A DNA stretch of 64,000 nt from NCBI RefSeq assembly GCF_963576615.1, contig NC_088711.1, positions 1,612,001 through 1,676,000 of the forward strand, read 5' to 3'. Shown here one piece after another: positions 35,153 to 47,700 of the stretch. The translations under genes and the position numbers were made by a program. Below the pieces are notes generated by a model. The model saw nothing but the letters and a program-made list of their open reading frames with translations. It was not told the DNA's origin and searched no databases. This DNA is from Watersipora subatra. Its lineage: Eukaryota > Bryozoa > Gymnolaemata > Cheilostomatida > Watersiporidae. Every line of letters begins with the position of its first letter. Positions within the stretch are counted from its first letter, which is position 1.

Positions 35153-38100
35153 ATGTCACGCCATAGAGATTTTCACGGTATAAATCAGCGGTATCATGGT
35201 GGGTATTTTAAATTAATTGTCTGATGTCCAAGTTTAATTTGAAACATTCAGGTGCAGAGATCTTCGTTCAATCGTGGACATTGGTGTTCGTTATCAGAAT
35301 GGTTTGCTTATCAGGAATGAGAGCAATACATTTAGAGTATCCAGAAAGAAAGGCTTATATTGTATAGTAGGTTTTTTTTATCTGTAACGTAATTTAAACA
35401 CCCTACTAAACGTGTAAACGTTTAACCAGTGTAAACGTCTACTAGTCATAGACAATTACACTGTCTGCTGATCTGCCATCGAGGCATTCGACTTCAACGA
35501 TAGATTGTTACGCGTAGTTCGGGAATATTATTTAATTAATGTATGTGTGAATGCACAATTAATCTGCATCTACACATACATCAGTTCTGAATTTGCTTTG
35601 TCATCTTATTCTATAATGGACTTTGTTTAGTTGTGTATTTTTGCGTAGGCTTAAGCAATACCGATATTTACCAGTAAAATATACTTTATTCTGCAAGTTC
35701 AACAATTAAAATACAAAACTAACAAAATTCTAAACAATAATATTAATGACAAAAATTAAAAATAGCCAATGAAAGTTACACCCTTACAAGAATGGTTGAC
35801 CGTGTTCTTTAGCTCAGTCCCATACATCTATAAGTTTCGAGAGTCCTTAGAGGTTATAGAGAGGCTCATTAGTTGAAATAAAAAAAACCTTAGCAGACGG
35901 AAGAGAGAGAAAAAAGCTCAACAAATGAAGAAGAAAAAGACAGTCTTTGGAGCTGTTCTTGTTATAGATTTCTATTAGTCTGTGAGGTGTTCTGTTCTCC
36001 AAGTTGTAGAAGATTGGTATTTGAGTGGATCAGTCTTAAGTATGGAGTGCACTGATTAGAAATGATGACTAACTACAGTTATTGGTTAGAGGTTGGCAAA
36101 GCCATGTGCATGACATCACCTCTAATTTCTTTTGGTGGTTTCCTGGCAGGCTGGTTGACGTATTTTCCCAGAGGGATACCTTCCAATGTAAGCTTTTAAT
36201 CTGCTTGTTGGTGCTTCTATCACTATGTTTTCACGATGCGCAAGTTTGATCCAATCGATCCAAGTTGAGCGAGTTTGGCTATTTGCAAGTTTTTATTGAA
36301 TGTTTCCTGTTGCGAATGAGGAAAATGGCACTTACGGATCATGCGCATTAAAATATCACGCGGGCTATTCCATTATAAACATTTTCACATTTCACTCGTT
36401 TTTATTTCGATTTTAGCAGTTCAGAATGCGCTAATGTTCGGAATGCTGCTAAGCGTAACAAGACTTCGTCGCTATTTATTGATCTGTAGGGTAAATAATT
36501 AGCGACGCAGTCTAGTATTTTTACCGAAGCATTGGCGTTAAACCATAACTGCGACGAACAACTTTTATCATATTTACTAGGTAAATCAGACATGCTGATT
36601 CCGATTTTGTAATCAAAATAAAGATTAGGCCACTAACTTTCAGAGTAATGAAGAACTTTTTATAGCGTTTTAATATCGGCCTCGAAAACAACACGATCGG
36701 CATAACAAGCTGCGCCCATAAATACTTGACGTAACCTAGCTTTTTAGGAACAGAAGTTACGTAGGGATGTTTAGACCGATTTAGAATAATAGAGATGGGT
36801 GTTTTAAAATCCATTAATATCTAAATTCAGCCTTAAAAATAATATCAGTCTTTTCTGAAAGGTAGATAAGCTATTTAGCATTGCATATTTAAAAAGCGCA
36901 ATAACAACGCTAGCTCGTGATAAAACCGCGCTTTTTGAGCTCATTTTTCTTGGCGTCCAGCCCATTTAAACGTTATGTAACAAGCTGCGAGCAATTTTAA
37001 ATAGTTTATATCCCTTTCATAAAAAACTGAAACTATTTTACAGGCTGGATTTAGATAATAATGGGTTTTAAGACACCCATCTCTATTATTCTAAATCGGA
37101 CTAAACATTCCCAACTTCCGTTTCTGAAAAAGCTAGGTTTCGTCACATATTTATGGGCGGAGCTTGTAATGCCGATTGTGTTGTTTTTGAAACGGATATT
37201 GAAACGCTTTAAAAAAGCCTAAATGACTTTGAAGGTTAGTGGACTAATCTTTATTTTGAGTACAAAATCGGAATCAGCGTGTCTGATTTACCTAGAAAAT
37301 ACAATAAAAGTTGTTCGTGACAGTTATGGTTTAAAGCATTGTCCATTGAAACACTTGATTGTATGGTAACTCAACTTGCGGACAATTCCAAATGTGCGCC
37401 ATGTGTGTCATGGAAACCTGGTGTATAACTATTGTTTCTCATGATGATCCTTTGTTATATCAGGTGTTTTGCTCGTTGCAGTATTGTACATATCTCGATT
37501 AAAACCAACAGTTTTGTGCTCAACTGATCATTTTGTGCTTTTATTACACATGCTTTGGTCATGATTTGATGCATTCGTACTTCCTTCGGTACCCCTGTAT
37601 TTATAACGAATTAATTTCATTTGAAATGCAATAGTTGAGATGTCCTACTGCAATTCATACACAACATTTGTAATTTTCACGTGTTTCTGCGACTGCCATT
37701 GCCAGAGACATAATGTAGCCTGGGCTTCAACAATTCTAATTATACATGCTGCGTGCCCCCTTGGTCACTGCAGGATCTGTTTAGAGGTGCAATCAACTAC
37801 AAGACTGATATGGATATTTCACTAGAGTCTAATAAAACACTCGTTCACATTTATTCACTCATGTAGGTCAGCTGTACGGTCTCACCTACTTTCAGTTACT
37901 GTTTGACCCATGTGGGTTTTCTCAACTACTGTTTGACTTATTAGGGCTGCTCTGTAACTTGCTGACAAACCTCTATTCATTGTCCAAATCCAGACTCAAC
38001 TGCAAGTTGCAGGCCAACTTGCTTTCTTTCTCTCACCACCGTGACTACATTCATCAGCACTGCCGTCATCACTTCTGCTATAGCCGTAAGATTTGTCAAT

Positions 38101-41100
38101 GCTGATTCCTCAACCGCGACTGTTGAATCTTCCATCATTATCTTGCTTTGACTAAGAGATGCAGATGTAACAAGCATCCTGCTGAGAAGCACCTCTTGGA
38201 TTTCACTTGTCAGCTGAAGGGATGTTGCCATAGACCTGGGTTTTGGTGTAGGCTCAGGCCTACTTATGCTAGTTTGAAAGAAAGTTCATGAAAGAGCACA
38301 AGTTTACTATCATTAATCCATTTGTGCAGCTCAGCCACTTACATACCGTACTTTTCGGACTATAAACCGCACCCCCTATATAAGCCGCATCTGCTTTATT
38401 TTCCAAAAATGATAATAAAACAATACATAGGCCGCACCTTTGTATAGGCCGCTGGACTCAGGACAGTGCTCTTTAACGTGGCAGCAACTTTGCTGTTTAA
38501 AACGGCTCTGTTTCGTATTAACCGATGCTTTTTAACCTAGTGCCTAACGGAACAGTACCGTTAGGCATTGTTTTGTATTTTCTTTCACCGTTAGAGGCGC
38601 ACTAACCGGAGATTCTGGTTAATGTACCCTAGCGGTGAAAGAAAAGGCCACAGATTAGCCGCACCCTTATATAAGCCGCATGGCTCAAATCATCAGAAAA
38701 AAGTAGTGGCTAATAGTCCGAAAAGTATGGTAATCGGTACCCTAAATGCCTCGGCATGTTATAACTCTGATCTTAATCTCTTTTTAGTTACATCTTCAGT
38801 ACTCTCTGCTTTCACAAGTTCTATGTCTAGTATCATTCTTTTTGCATAAGTACTATGTCTAGTATCATTCCTCTTGCATAAGTTCTATGTCTAGTATCAT
38901 TCCTCTTGCACAAGTCTCTAGCTTCTCAATATCTCCAGTTTTTAGCTACCATAATTAACACCCCATCATTTACAACTTCAGCGTTTCCATTCCATCTATT
39001 AACACTTCTTAAAAACTCTCTTTCATCAAATGCTACGAAAGTTTTACACTCTTTAACACACATATTTTTCTCTTTGCCATAGTATGCCTACAAAACATGC
39101 ACTGCTCTCTCACTTTTCAACATAACTCTCCTACTGTGGCTATTGGCTCATAACAAAATTAGTAATTGTGCTCTATCTGCATAATAGCTTGTTCGTTACC
39201 GTCTACATAGTTATAACCTCTTCTGTAAAATGCTCTTTTAGTAGACAATAAGTCTTTCTCATGAATTATTATATTGCCCTCATACAAGCTTTCTGTAATC
39301 TATATCTAATTGCTATGCCCTATTGCTTCACTTCATCGGTTCTCCAACACCTTCCCTCTTTTATACTCTTTCCTTTCATCTCTTCACAGATTATTAAATT
39401 TACCATTTGCTGATCTGTTGGTCTTATAGAGTATGATGATGGGTATGATGACTATGAGGAGTGTACCGGAACATCTTTGACTGATAGCTGTGTCTCGCCT
39501 GGCACTGGTAAGTATTGCGTCCGTAAATAAATCTGATAGCAGAGGAAAGAAAGTTTAGTCAAGGTAATGCCTGTCCTTATATCACTGGAGAATTGCCATT
39601 AAGTATTGTAAGAGACAAATGTTTGTTTTGCTCTGTATTATCCACATTTAAAGGCTGGTTCACACAATATCGGCCAAAATACAGCATTTTCCTTTTGGCA
39701 TTCATTGTCAATTATGTGAACCATAAACCGATGGTATCGACGAAGCAACGCGGATACATCAGGAAAGTTTACAGCTGTCAAACTTTCTCGATATTGATAT
39801 ACGATGACCGCCTGTACAATGCGAACCATTTCGGTGATACTAATTCTCAGTCATTGATAGCGTAATTATTTATTTCTGTTATTTCGGATAGTCGCTGCGG
39901 GACTAGTATTTGATTCAAGCATGCGAAAACAAAAAGGTTTTTTCTTGAAAAATAAAATAAGAACACTATGTCATGAAGTATTTGCTGATGCAAACGCGGA
40001 TGGGTTACTGACCACTCTTTAGTCTCATACACTGGACATCATGGAGTTACTGACTATATTTTCTAGTTTTCTCTACTGTACATGCAGTTACTGACTGTAT
40101 TCTCTAGTCTCATACACTGTACATAGAGTTACTCAGCTCACACACTGCTTGTAGCTGCTCAGTTCACATTCAATCGAGACAGACGAAATAATCAGTTCGC
40201 AGATTTTCTCAGAAGGGAAGAAGAAAATGAAATAGCTGAAGAGCCAACAGATATACTTGACAGTTACATAGAGGATCAGTTTATTCCCCAGAATGATTTC
40301 AACAGTAGCTTTGAAAAACCTAAGCTAACAGATGACGAGCATGGTAAGCTAAGCTTGTCATAGTTTCAACAATCACCTTTGTAACTTTATCTATAACTGT
40401 TATTGCAAATCTACTGCATGTGCTCATTCCTTAGATGTTAGGAAGAGGCTATTGTTAATAACAGATCCAACTTGTCGACATGTTCAATTTATACATATAT
40501 GTGTTTCTCAAAGTATGTCTGTGGATATGTGTGTCATTCCGGCTATAGATCTTAAAATCTTGATGTTAAAATTCTGCGTATCGAAGGATTGGAACTCATG
40601 ACGAATGCATCGACTTTTTTTTTCCCGACGCTCGACCACTGTGTTAAAACACCATAGTGATCAGATGTGTTTTCATATAACGAATACACCATGCGCATGC
40701 TAATTATTTTAGCCTTGCGTCCACGAGTTAGGATGCTCCTGTTCAGAAATATTTTGAGACCTAAGTATATGCAAGGCGATGCTTAGTCCTCTTTTTTTGT
40801 TAGGGCTAATTTATTCGGCCCCACGATATCGACAATAATTTATTTCGAACATAAAATTTGCCGATTTGTGTACTGATTATATACAGGGAAACGTCGGTTC
40901 TCGATCACTTCGTTCCTCGACCAACTCGGTTTTCAACCAAAGATTTTGAGATTTGTTCGTCTCGGAACTCGAACATAAATTTTGTTCTCGACCAAATCGG
41001 AGCGTGCGTATTGGAATTAGAGCAGCTCCAGAAATAGCATGGAAACATTCGTTAACAAACAGAGAAGCATTTTATGTTTCATAAGTTCTTTACAAAAAGG

Positions 41101-42628
41101 GCGGAACCATCTGGGGCGAGGTCTCCTCTCCCAAAGAAATTTGCTAGGAAGATAACCCCCTCTAGTCGAATTACCCTAAATTGTTTTGGAGGAGAATTCT
41201 CCTTTAAAGATATGAAGTAAATGTACCATTGTTGTTTATATTTTCTTTTTTCTATGATTTTGATGTAACTGATCTGTTGCATTTTTTGCTGTTTCATTAT
41301 TAATTTCTGCAATTTTTAGTACCTTAACCTTTAATGTTTTTGATGTTTAAAGCGCCAAACCTATGAAATGTTTAATTTTGTTTTCTTTTTTCATCATCAT
41401 AATTAAAAAACCTTTTATTAAAATTAAACACGATCTATATCTAACCGTTTTTATTTATAGTATGCAGTATACAGTACAAGTTTATGAGGTAAAATGTTGA
41501 AAAAATACTTTACCGAAGTTGTTTTTCACCTTAGAACGGAGTAAAATTTACATAATTTTTTCTAATGGGAAAAATTGTTTTGGATCTTGAACAACTCGGT
41601 TTTTGAACAACCTTCTGGAATGGATTATATTCGAAAACCAAGATTACACTGTACATCATTAAAAGATATACTGTACGTTGCTGAAAGTTATGAAATTTTA
41701 AATTTACAGTTGTTTGAAAACCTTTACAGTTGCTTTTATTTTTTCTTAAATTATTTCTACTACAAAAAACACTTTTTTCATGATACGTAGTTTGAAAGTT
41801 AGAATGACAAATGTTGTTATATGTTAAATACAAATCAATTTTGTGTGTGAAGACTTCTTTATTACCCGGGAAACGCCGGGTAGCACAGCTAGTGTATATA
41901 TGTATATAGAGCTACAGTTTATATGTTCTGTACACTCATATATACACACTACATTTATTTCAAAGTTACACTCTGATTCGAAGTCACTAAGGTCTAAATC
42001 CGATCCGTTGTTTTTGGATTCATCCATAATGTGGTTTATAATCTTACCTAAAGACTTAGAAATGTTTTGATGAACGATGTGAATGTTTTTCAGGAATACC
42101 ATATGACATAATAGCGACCATTGTTATGGCCATTGTACGGAAGTCCATTTTTTAACTCCAAAGCTTTACAGGTTTTTAAAACTTTGAAATCGACACCATC
42201 GAAATACTAACAGTCTGGCTAGTATTTTTATTCGAACTAGTTTCTTGTTTAACTTAGTCTGGTACTTCGAGGTATATGAAAGACTTTGATGTATATGAAA
42301 GACTTCGATGTATATGAAATACTTCGATGTATATAAAAGATGGTTTAGCAAAAGGCCGACAGCATTAATGTCGCTCTGCCCGAATGAGAGTGCAAATTTG
42401 AAGTGCAATTTAAAGGTTAAATTTATCTTGTCAAAGTTCTGACGAGCTAGTCGAAAAATACAGAGCCACCCTCTATTTGAACGTCACCTCTAATAAAACG
42501 CCTCTGTAGGAAAGGGTTAAAAATAGAGCACCATATATATTCACACATCAAGCCAAATATTTCTTTTTATAAAGCTATTTGATATTACGCATATCTTCAA
42601 TTTGCATCTGTTATCAATAATAAATATA

Positions 42629-42707
<79 letters not shown>

Positions 42708-44772
42708 CAAGCCTAAAAATGTGGTATAAAATTTACAATGTGTACAAGCTACAATGTGGTATAAAACTCATTGATTATCATATTAAATTGCATCAAAGTT
42801 TTTTCCTGAACTGCGTAAATCATCACAAATTTAGTTATTACTCTTTTTCACTTAGACCCAGAGTTACTTCACCACTATTCACATTGGTTTGTAATTGTAA
42901 AGTACCTCTGCCTCCTTCCCTGCTCTCTACTAGTGTGTACCAATGTTTGTCTCCTGTCATGTTGATTGATATATTGTTATAACTATGTATATATAGCAAA
43001 ACTACTATCATGCATGGATGCAATACGAGATGTAATGGGTGAAGATATCCCTGATGGGGTTGTAACCAAGGTTATAATAGACAGCCAGTATGACAGTGAA
43101 AAAGCTCTAAATACTTTACTGGAATACGGCTGTAAGGACTCTTCCGGTGAGTGTCTTTGCTCATACAGTTTAGCTCATAGAGTTATTTTCATTACCAGAC
43201 ATAGAGCTCATCTCCTTCACTTTTTTGGAGTTGTTTTTAATAGAATTCATAGACTTGTTTATAACCTGCTAAAATTATTTATAGTCTCACTGATATAACG
43301 TCATACTTATGCTGCTATCTAATCTCTTCCCAAATCTATGCTCTTTCTTGTTCAAATGGAGAGTTGAAGATTTCTCTTGCTTAGGTTGCATAACACAATA
43401 TGTCCTGCATAGTTAGGTAATTTGTGTAAATTTGGTAGGCAAGTCAGGAGGTGCCGGAGCAGAAATGTCAAGGCAATTGCAAGCAGGTGAGGCCAGCATT
43501 TGTTAGACAGCTGCTGTTATTACAGTACCATGTTAATTGTTGGTAATTTTGGTAAAAACCATTTTTACATACAAAATAACTTTATTTACCCATAGAGAAA
43601 AGGTGGTGGAGAAGATAACCCGAAAGCATTGAATATCCTTGAATTATTATTTCATTTGAACCATTTGGCATGTCTGTGTTTTCTAATGATCACCTGTCGT
43701 TTGTCTCTGTGTATCATATGCATCGTGCCAGGTTTTCCTTGTGTTAAAATCGTGCCCTCGTTCTTTCTTTGTATATCCTTTCTTCTCGATGAAAATGTGG
43801 CGCCATATAAGGTAAGACTCACAAGCTTCTTGTAACATTCTCATTTCTACTAACTGTTTGCCGCTACTTTCTCTCGCTTCTCCCTCTGGCCTTGTCGCTA
43901 CACCACAGCATGGTAATTCAATAACCCTAAACACAGATTTACCTGCAGTGGGACAATTACGTCCTTCGTCAAAGTTATCTCTCTCCAACTTGAACAAAAA
44001 TGCATTGGGAGGCAGTCTCTCTGGAGGCACATCTCTCAGTACCCTGGCCGCGACTCATTTGCGCACAGACAAAGCTTCGCAGGGGGTACCTATTCAGAAA
44101 ATTGCTCAACCAACTGCTGGTGAATGCAAGTCGACTCTCGGAAAACCTCAAATAGCTCTCTTAAAGCCTACAAAAACATTTGAAAAATGTGAATATTCTC
44201 TCCCCAAACCTCAGTTGACTCTTGGACAATTCCCTACTGGCCTTTCACGGCTGTCGGCTACAGATTCTACAAACACCATAGGCAAGGTGTCATCAGCTAG
44301 TTCACTACATGTACTTCAAGATACTATTAACCTTAGTTGTGCATTGAAAACAAAGCCAGTCCAAAGTAGGCCTGAGATGGTGCGAGCGGAAGAGCCAATG
44401 GTATGGACTAGTGATGCTGATACTGCTCTCGAGCAAAAACCTTATGAGCCTTCATTGATTCAAACTATAGAGGGACAAGTGGATGAAAAACTCCTGGCTA
44501 GGGAAGTGTCTGCATTTGGAAGGCTTATGTGTGGTGGTGCAACTAAACCATTAATTATGGGTGACATCGACTGGTCTTATCAGAGTCAGCTACGGTTGGT
44601 CCACCCGCTGCTCTGCAAGTTTCAGGATGAGCGGAAGCTAGCGGACATTCAGTCATTTGACTTCACCTCTCCTTCTCCTGACGACATCGTCTCGGAGCGT
44701 CAGAGCGGCGCTTTCACCAGAACTGGAGAAAGTAAGAGCTGCAGGCCAGTAGTGCAGGGTATTTGTAACTGA
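35153..44772 (+). CDS. HBS1L: Predicted short, Ski7-like HBS1L isoform
   Basis: If exon 7 is not spliced at its GTAAGA donor (44732), translation continues 12 codons to TGA at 44770-44772. With exons 1-6 this gives 484 aa: the HBS1 N-terminal domain joined to a Ser/Leu-rich tail with no GTPase domain. In vertebrates a short HBS1L form made from an alternative exon replaces yeast Ski7 and links the exosome to the SKI complex. The tail here has the same flavour: '[16 protein letters not shown]' and '[19 protein letters not shown]', the latter like the conserved FDF..PSPDD exosome-contact motif. Exon 6 (hydrophobic, '[17 protein letters not shown]') is the weak point. Skipping it and starting exon 7 at 43937 also works in frame. 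Confidence 0.7.
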
Positions 44773-47700
44773 TCAGCTTTTGTGCTCTAGTACAGAGGTT
44801 GTGTTTTGCATTTCTGCTTTCCTGGGGCCATATGTGTACCACAGGGCTCTTGGTTGCTCTCTATAACACGCAACACCTATGTACCCATCAGCGCCTCTAG
44901 TATTATCTCTTTTAGATATACTTTTTTGTTATAATTGAAGCTTTATGGCATCTCTTTGTTACACAACCTTTTTTGCTATTCATCCAATATGGTTCAGTTT
45001 GCTAGATGGGGTAGTTCTTGCTTATTTCATTCTATGATTTACTTATTGTCTAAGGAGTTGTCATGAAACCACCAGCAGTAGAAACTTCTCGAGCTGACAA
45101 AGGTTCACAGAAACAGTCAAAGGCTGTTCCAAAGCTCGCTGCTTTTCAAATTGGAGATTCATATGACGAAACAGAAACCCGACTCTTGGAGTCAACATCG
45201 CAGCTCAGCCTCAAGTCACAGAATGGTTAGTTGTTTCTCATCTCCAATTCGGCCATCTTCTGTTATCGCTTGTCTTCAAGATCTCGACTCGCAGCCTTCT
45301 TATATTCTTACATTAGTCTCACTGTAGAATTCTATTTTTTGCCTTTGTATAGGTGCTAGTAGTAAAAAGGAGCCCAAGACACCAATTAATGCCCAGCTAA
45401 AAGGTGTGAAGGCTTTGATAGAAGCCGAGGGCACTCGGAGTCCGTCCCTTAGCAGAAGTTCTTCCAAGTAAGTTTTCGACAGACTATTCTTGTTAACTAC
45501 GGCATGTCGAACAAGTTCTTCTTAGAGACACTGTCTCTGCTGCCATGTTGTGGTCATACAGTCTTCTCAATCTTCTTGCTGGTCTGTGTTTGACATTGGT
45601 GTTGTGGATATATGCGAATGAGAGTCAATGGCACTGCCAAGTTGAGTACTGTAAATTGTTTAAATACATAATTATTATTTGTTTCTAAAATATACCAGCG
45701 CTCATTTGGAAAATATCATAATTGTAATTTTCTTATATACTAGCAGAAAGTGTTGCCTAGCAAAATTTTGTTCGAAAGGGAAAATTACTAGAGATATAAT
45801 TGTATTAGCTAACGCAAACATAGAGTTGATATTTGTTTGATTATCTATTTTGGAATTGTAATATTTCTAGCAATTACTATGTTCAATGTCTCATCAATCT
45901 GTATTCAGTTACTCTATTTCCGAGAAGTCTTTTTACAATCAGTAATTGCTATATCATGTATAACTGCTCACTCTTTCTCTCTTTTTCACTAATCTTTTGA
46001 CATCCCAATATTGAAGTCTTTGTTTCCAGTTCAATACTTACCTGGACGATATCGTTTAATCAAATTCTCATTAGTGTATTTATGCCTTTAGGGAGAAGAT
46101 ATAAAATTTGTTGTTAGCAAATAAAATATTAAGATTGGAAGTTAGACATTAGAATTGAGCTTTGATTAGCGGATAAACAACAGCCAGTGATTGTCTTTAG
46201 TAATAACAGGGATAGTGCTGTATGAACATGTAACAATAATATACATGTACATGCTATGTCAGGTCTAAGCTGGAGCGACTGGATGCAAGCGCAGAATACG
46301 AAAAAAGATCTGAACAGGGAAAAGAGTTGATAAATTTGGTTGTCATAGGTGAGTAGCTCTATTGCTTGCCATGGTGCTACTAAATGTATTGTTATCTGTG
46401 AGTTGTTCTATTGTCACTAGTGTTACTATTAATAATATTGTTCATCTGCCTCTAATGATTTTATAGGCATTTAGCTAAATGATATATTTTTGTTGATAGA
46501 ATAAGTTGGTAGCTCTTTTGATACACTGTTTCTACTCATTTCATAGGTGGGTAGCTCTATTAATACACTGTTGTTACTCATTTTGTAGGTGGGTAGCTCT
46601 ATTGATACACTGTTGCTACTCATTTCGTTGGTGGGTAACTCTATTGATACACTGTTGCTACTCATTTCGTAGGTGGGTAGCTCTATTGATACACGGTTGC
46701 TACTCATTTCGTAGGTGGGTAGCTCTATTGATACACTGTTGCTACTCATTTCATAGATATGTAGCTCTACTGACGCACACTCTTGTGCAACGCTTCCAAC
46801 TATCCATACATGTAGGACAGATGGTGTACTGGCAGCAATAGTGACCCAACTATCACATCCTTAACAAGCACTTAGTACTTGTTCTAGAATAATGTACACA
46901 AAACTACCGGTATTTGTGTGTAGGATATATTAATGCTTAGAGTTTTCTTACATCCGCAGGTCATGTGGACGCTGGCAAGAGTACACTCATGGGTCATGTA
47001 CTCTATCAGCTAGGAGTTGTCAGCCAGCGTCAAATGCACCGGTAAGTGGCAATATTCTCATTGTTGAGTTGAATGTAGCGTATTAGGAATGTTGGGGGCT
47101 GAAGTTAAATATAACATATCAGGTCATTTGTTCATATTGGTGGGTTAAAAAATGCTCAGTGTCTGTTACCTGCACCTCCTCAACCTCCGCCACCTCCTCC
47201 ACCTCCATATAGGTTTGAGATGGACAGTAAGAAGCTGGGCAAAGCGTCTTTCATGTATGCCTGGGTGCTGGATGAGACAGAAGAGGAGAGGAATCGAGGG
47301 GTGACCATGGATGTTGCGCAGACTCGATTTGAGACGAGCACCCGTATTATCAATTTATTGGATGCTCCTGGTCACAAGGATTTCATACCAAACATGATAA
47401 CAGGTCAGAACCACTTGTCTGCAGTCATCACCATGCTCCTCACTAGTGAACTCAAGAAAAAAAAACATCAATTCACAGGTTGCCAATGTAGAATTTTCTG
47501 GTTTGTTTCATGCCCAGTAAAATCATACTGTCGCTCAAGTGACCTTGAACTCGCCGCAATTCATTACTAGGGCGGCAACCGCAGGTTATGTTAGTCTAAA
47601 CCATACACTGTTAAAATGTACTTGGGCTTGTTAAAATGTACTTGTTAAAGTGTATATTGGGCTTTACCGTCTCCTCGAGTTCAGTGAACAAGGAAAATAT

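Larger units (their letters stand above)
35199..39429. other. Long first intron of HBS1L
   Basis: Holds a large imperfect inverted repeat (36534-37345), a TA-flanked MITE (38346-38730) and a short tandem repeat (38818-38912). No further exon was found by phase or family likeness. Confidence 0.6.

Noticed and set aside
43858-43908. Extending HBS1L exon 7 upstream into the open '[16 protein letters not shown]' stretch
   Set aside because: This is the pyrimidine-rich tract before a cag acceptor at 43908, so it reads as intron.
44732-44772. Treating exon 7's read-through stop as proof that HBS1L is a truncated pseudogene
   Set aside because: A good donor at 44732 and a correctly phased acceptor at 45055 allow the full GTPase. 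The stop fits an isoform instead.
46471-46841. Repetitive frames on both strands (Ser/Glu/Leu/Pro-rich on minus)
   Set aside because: A 42-bp minisatellite stays open by length alone.
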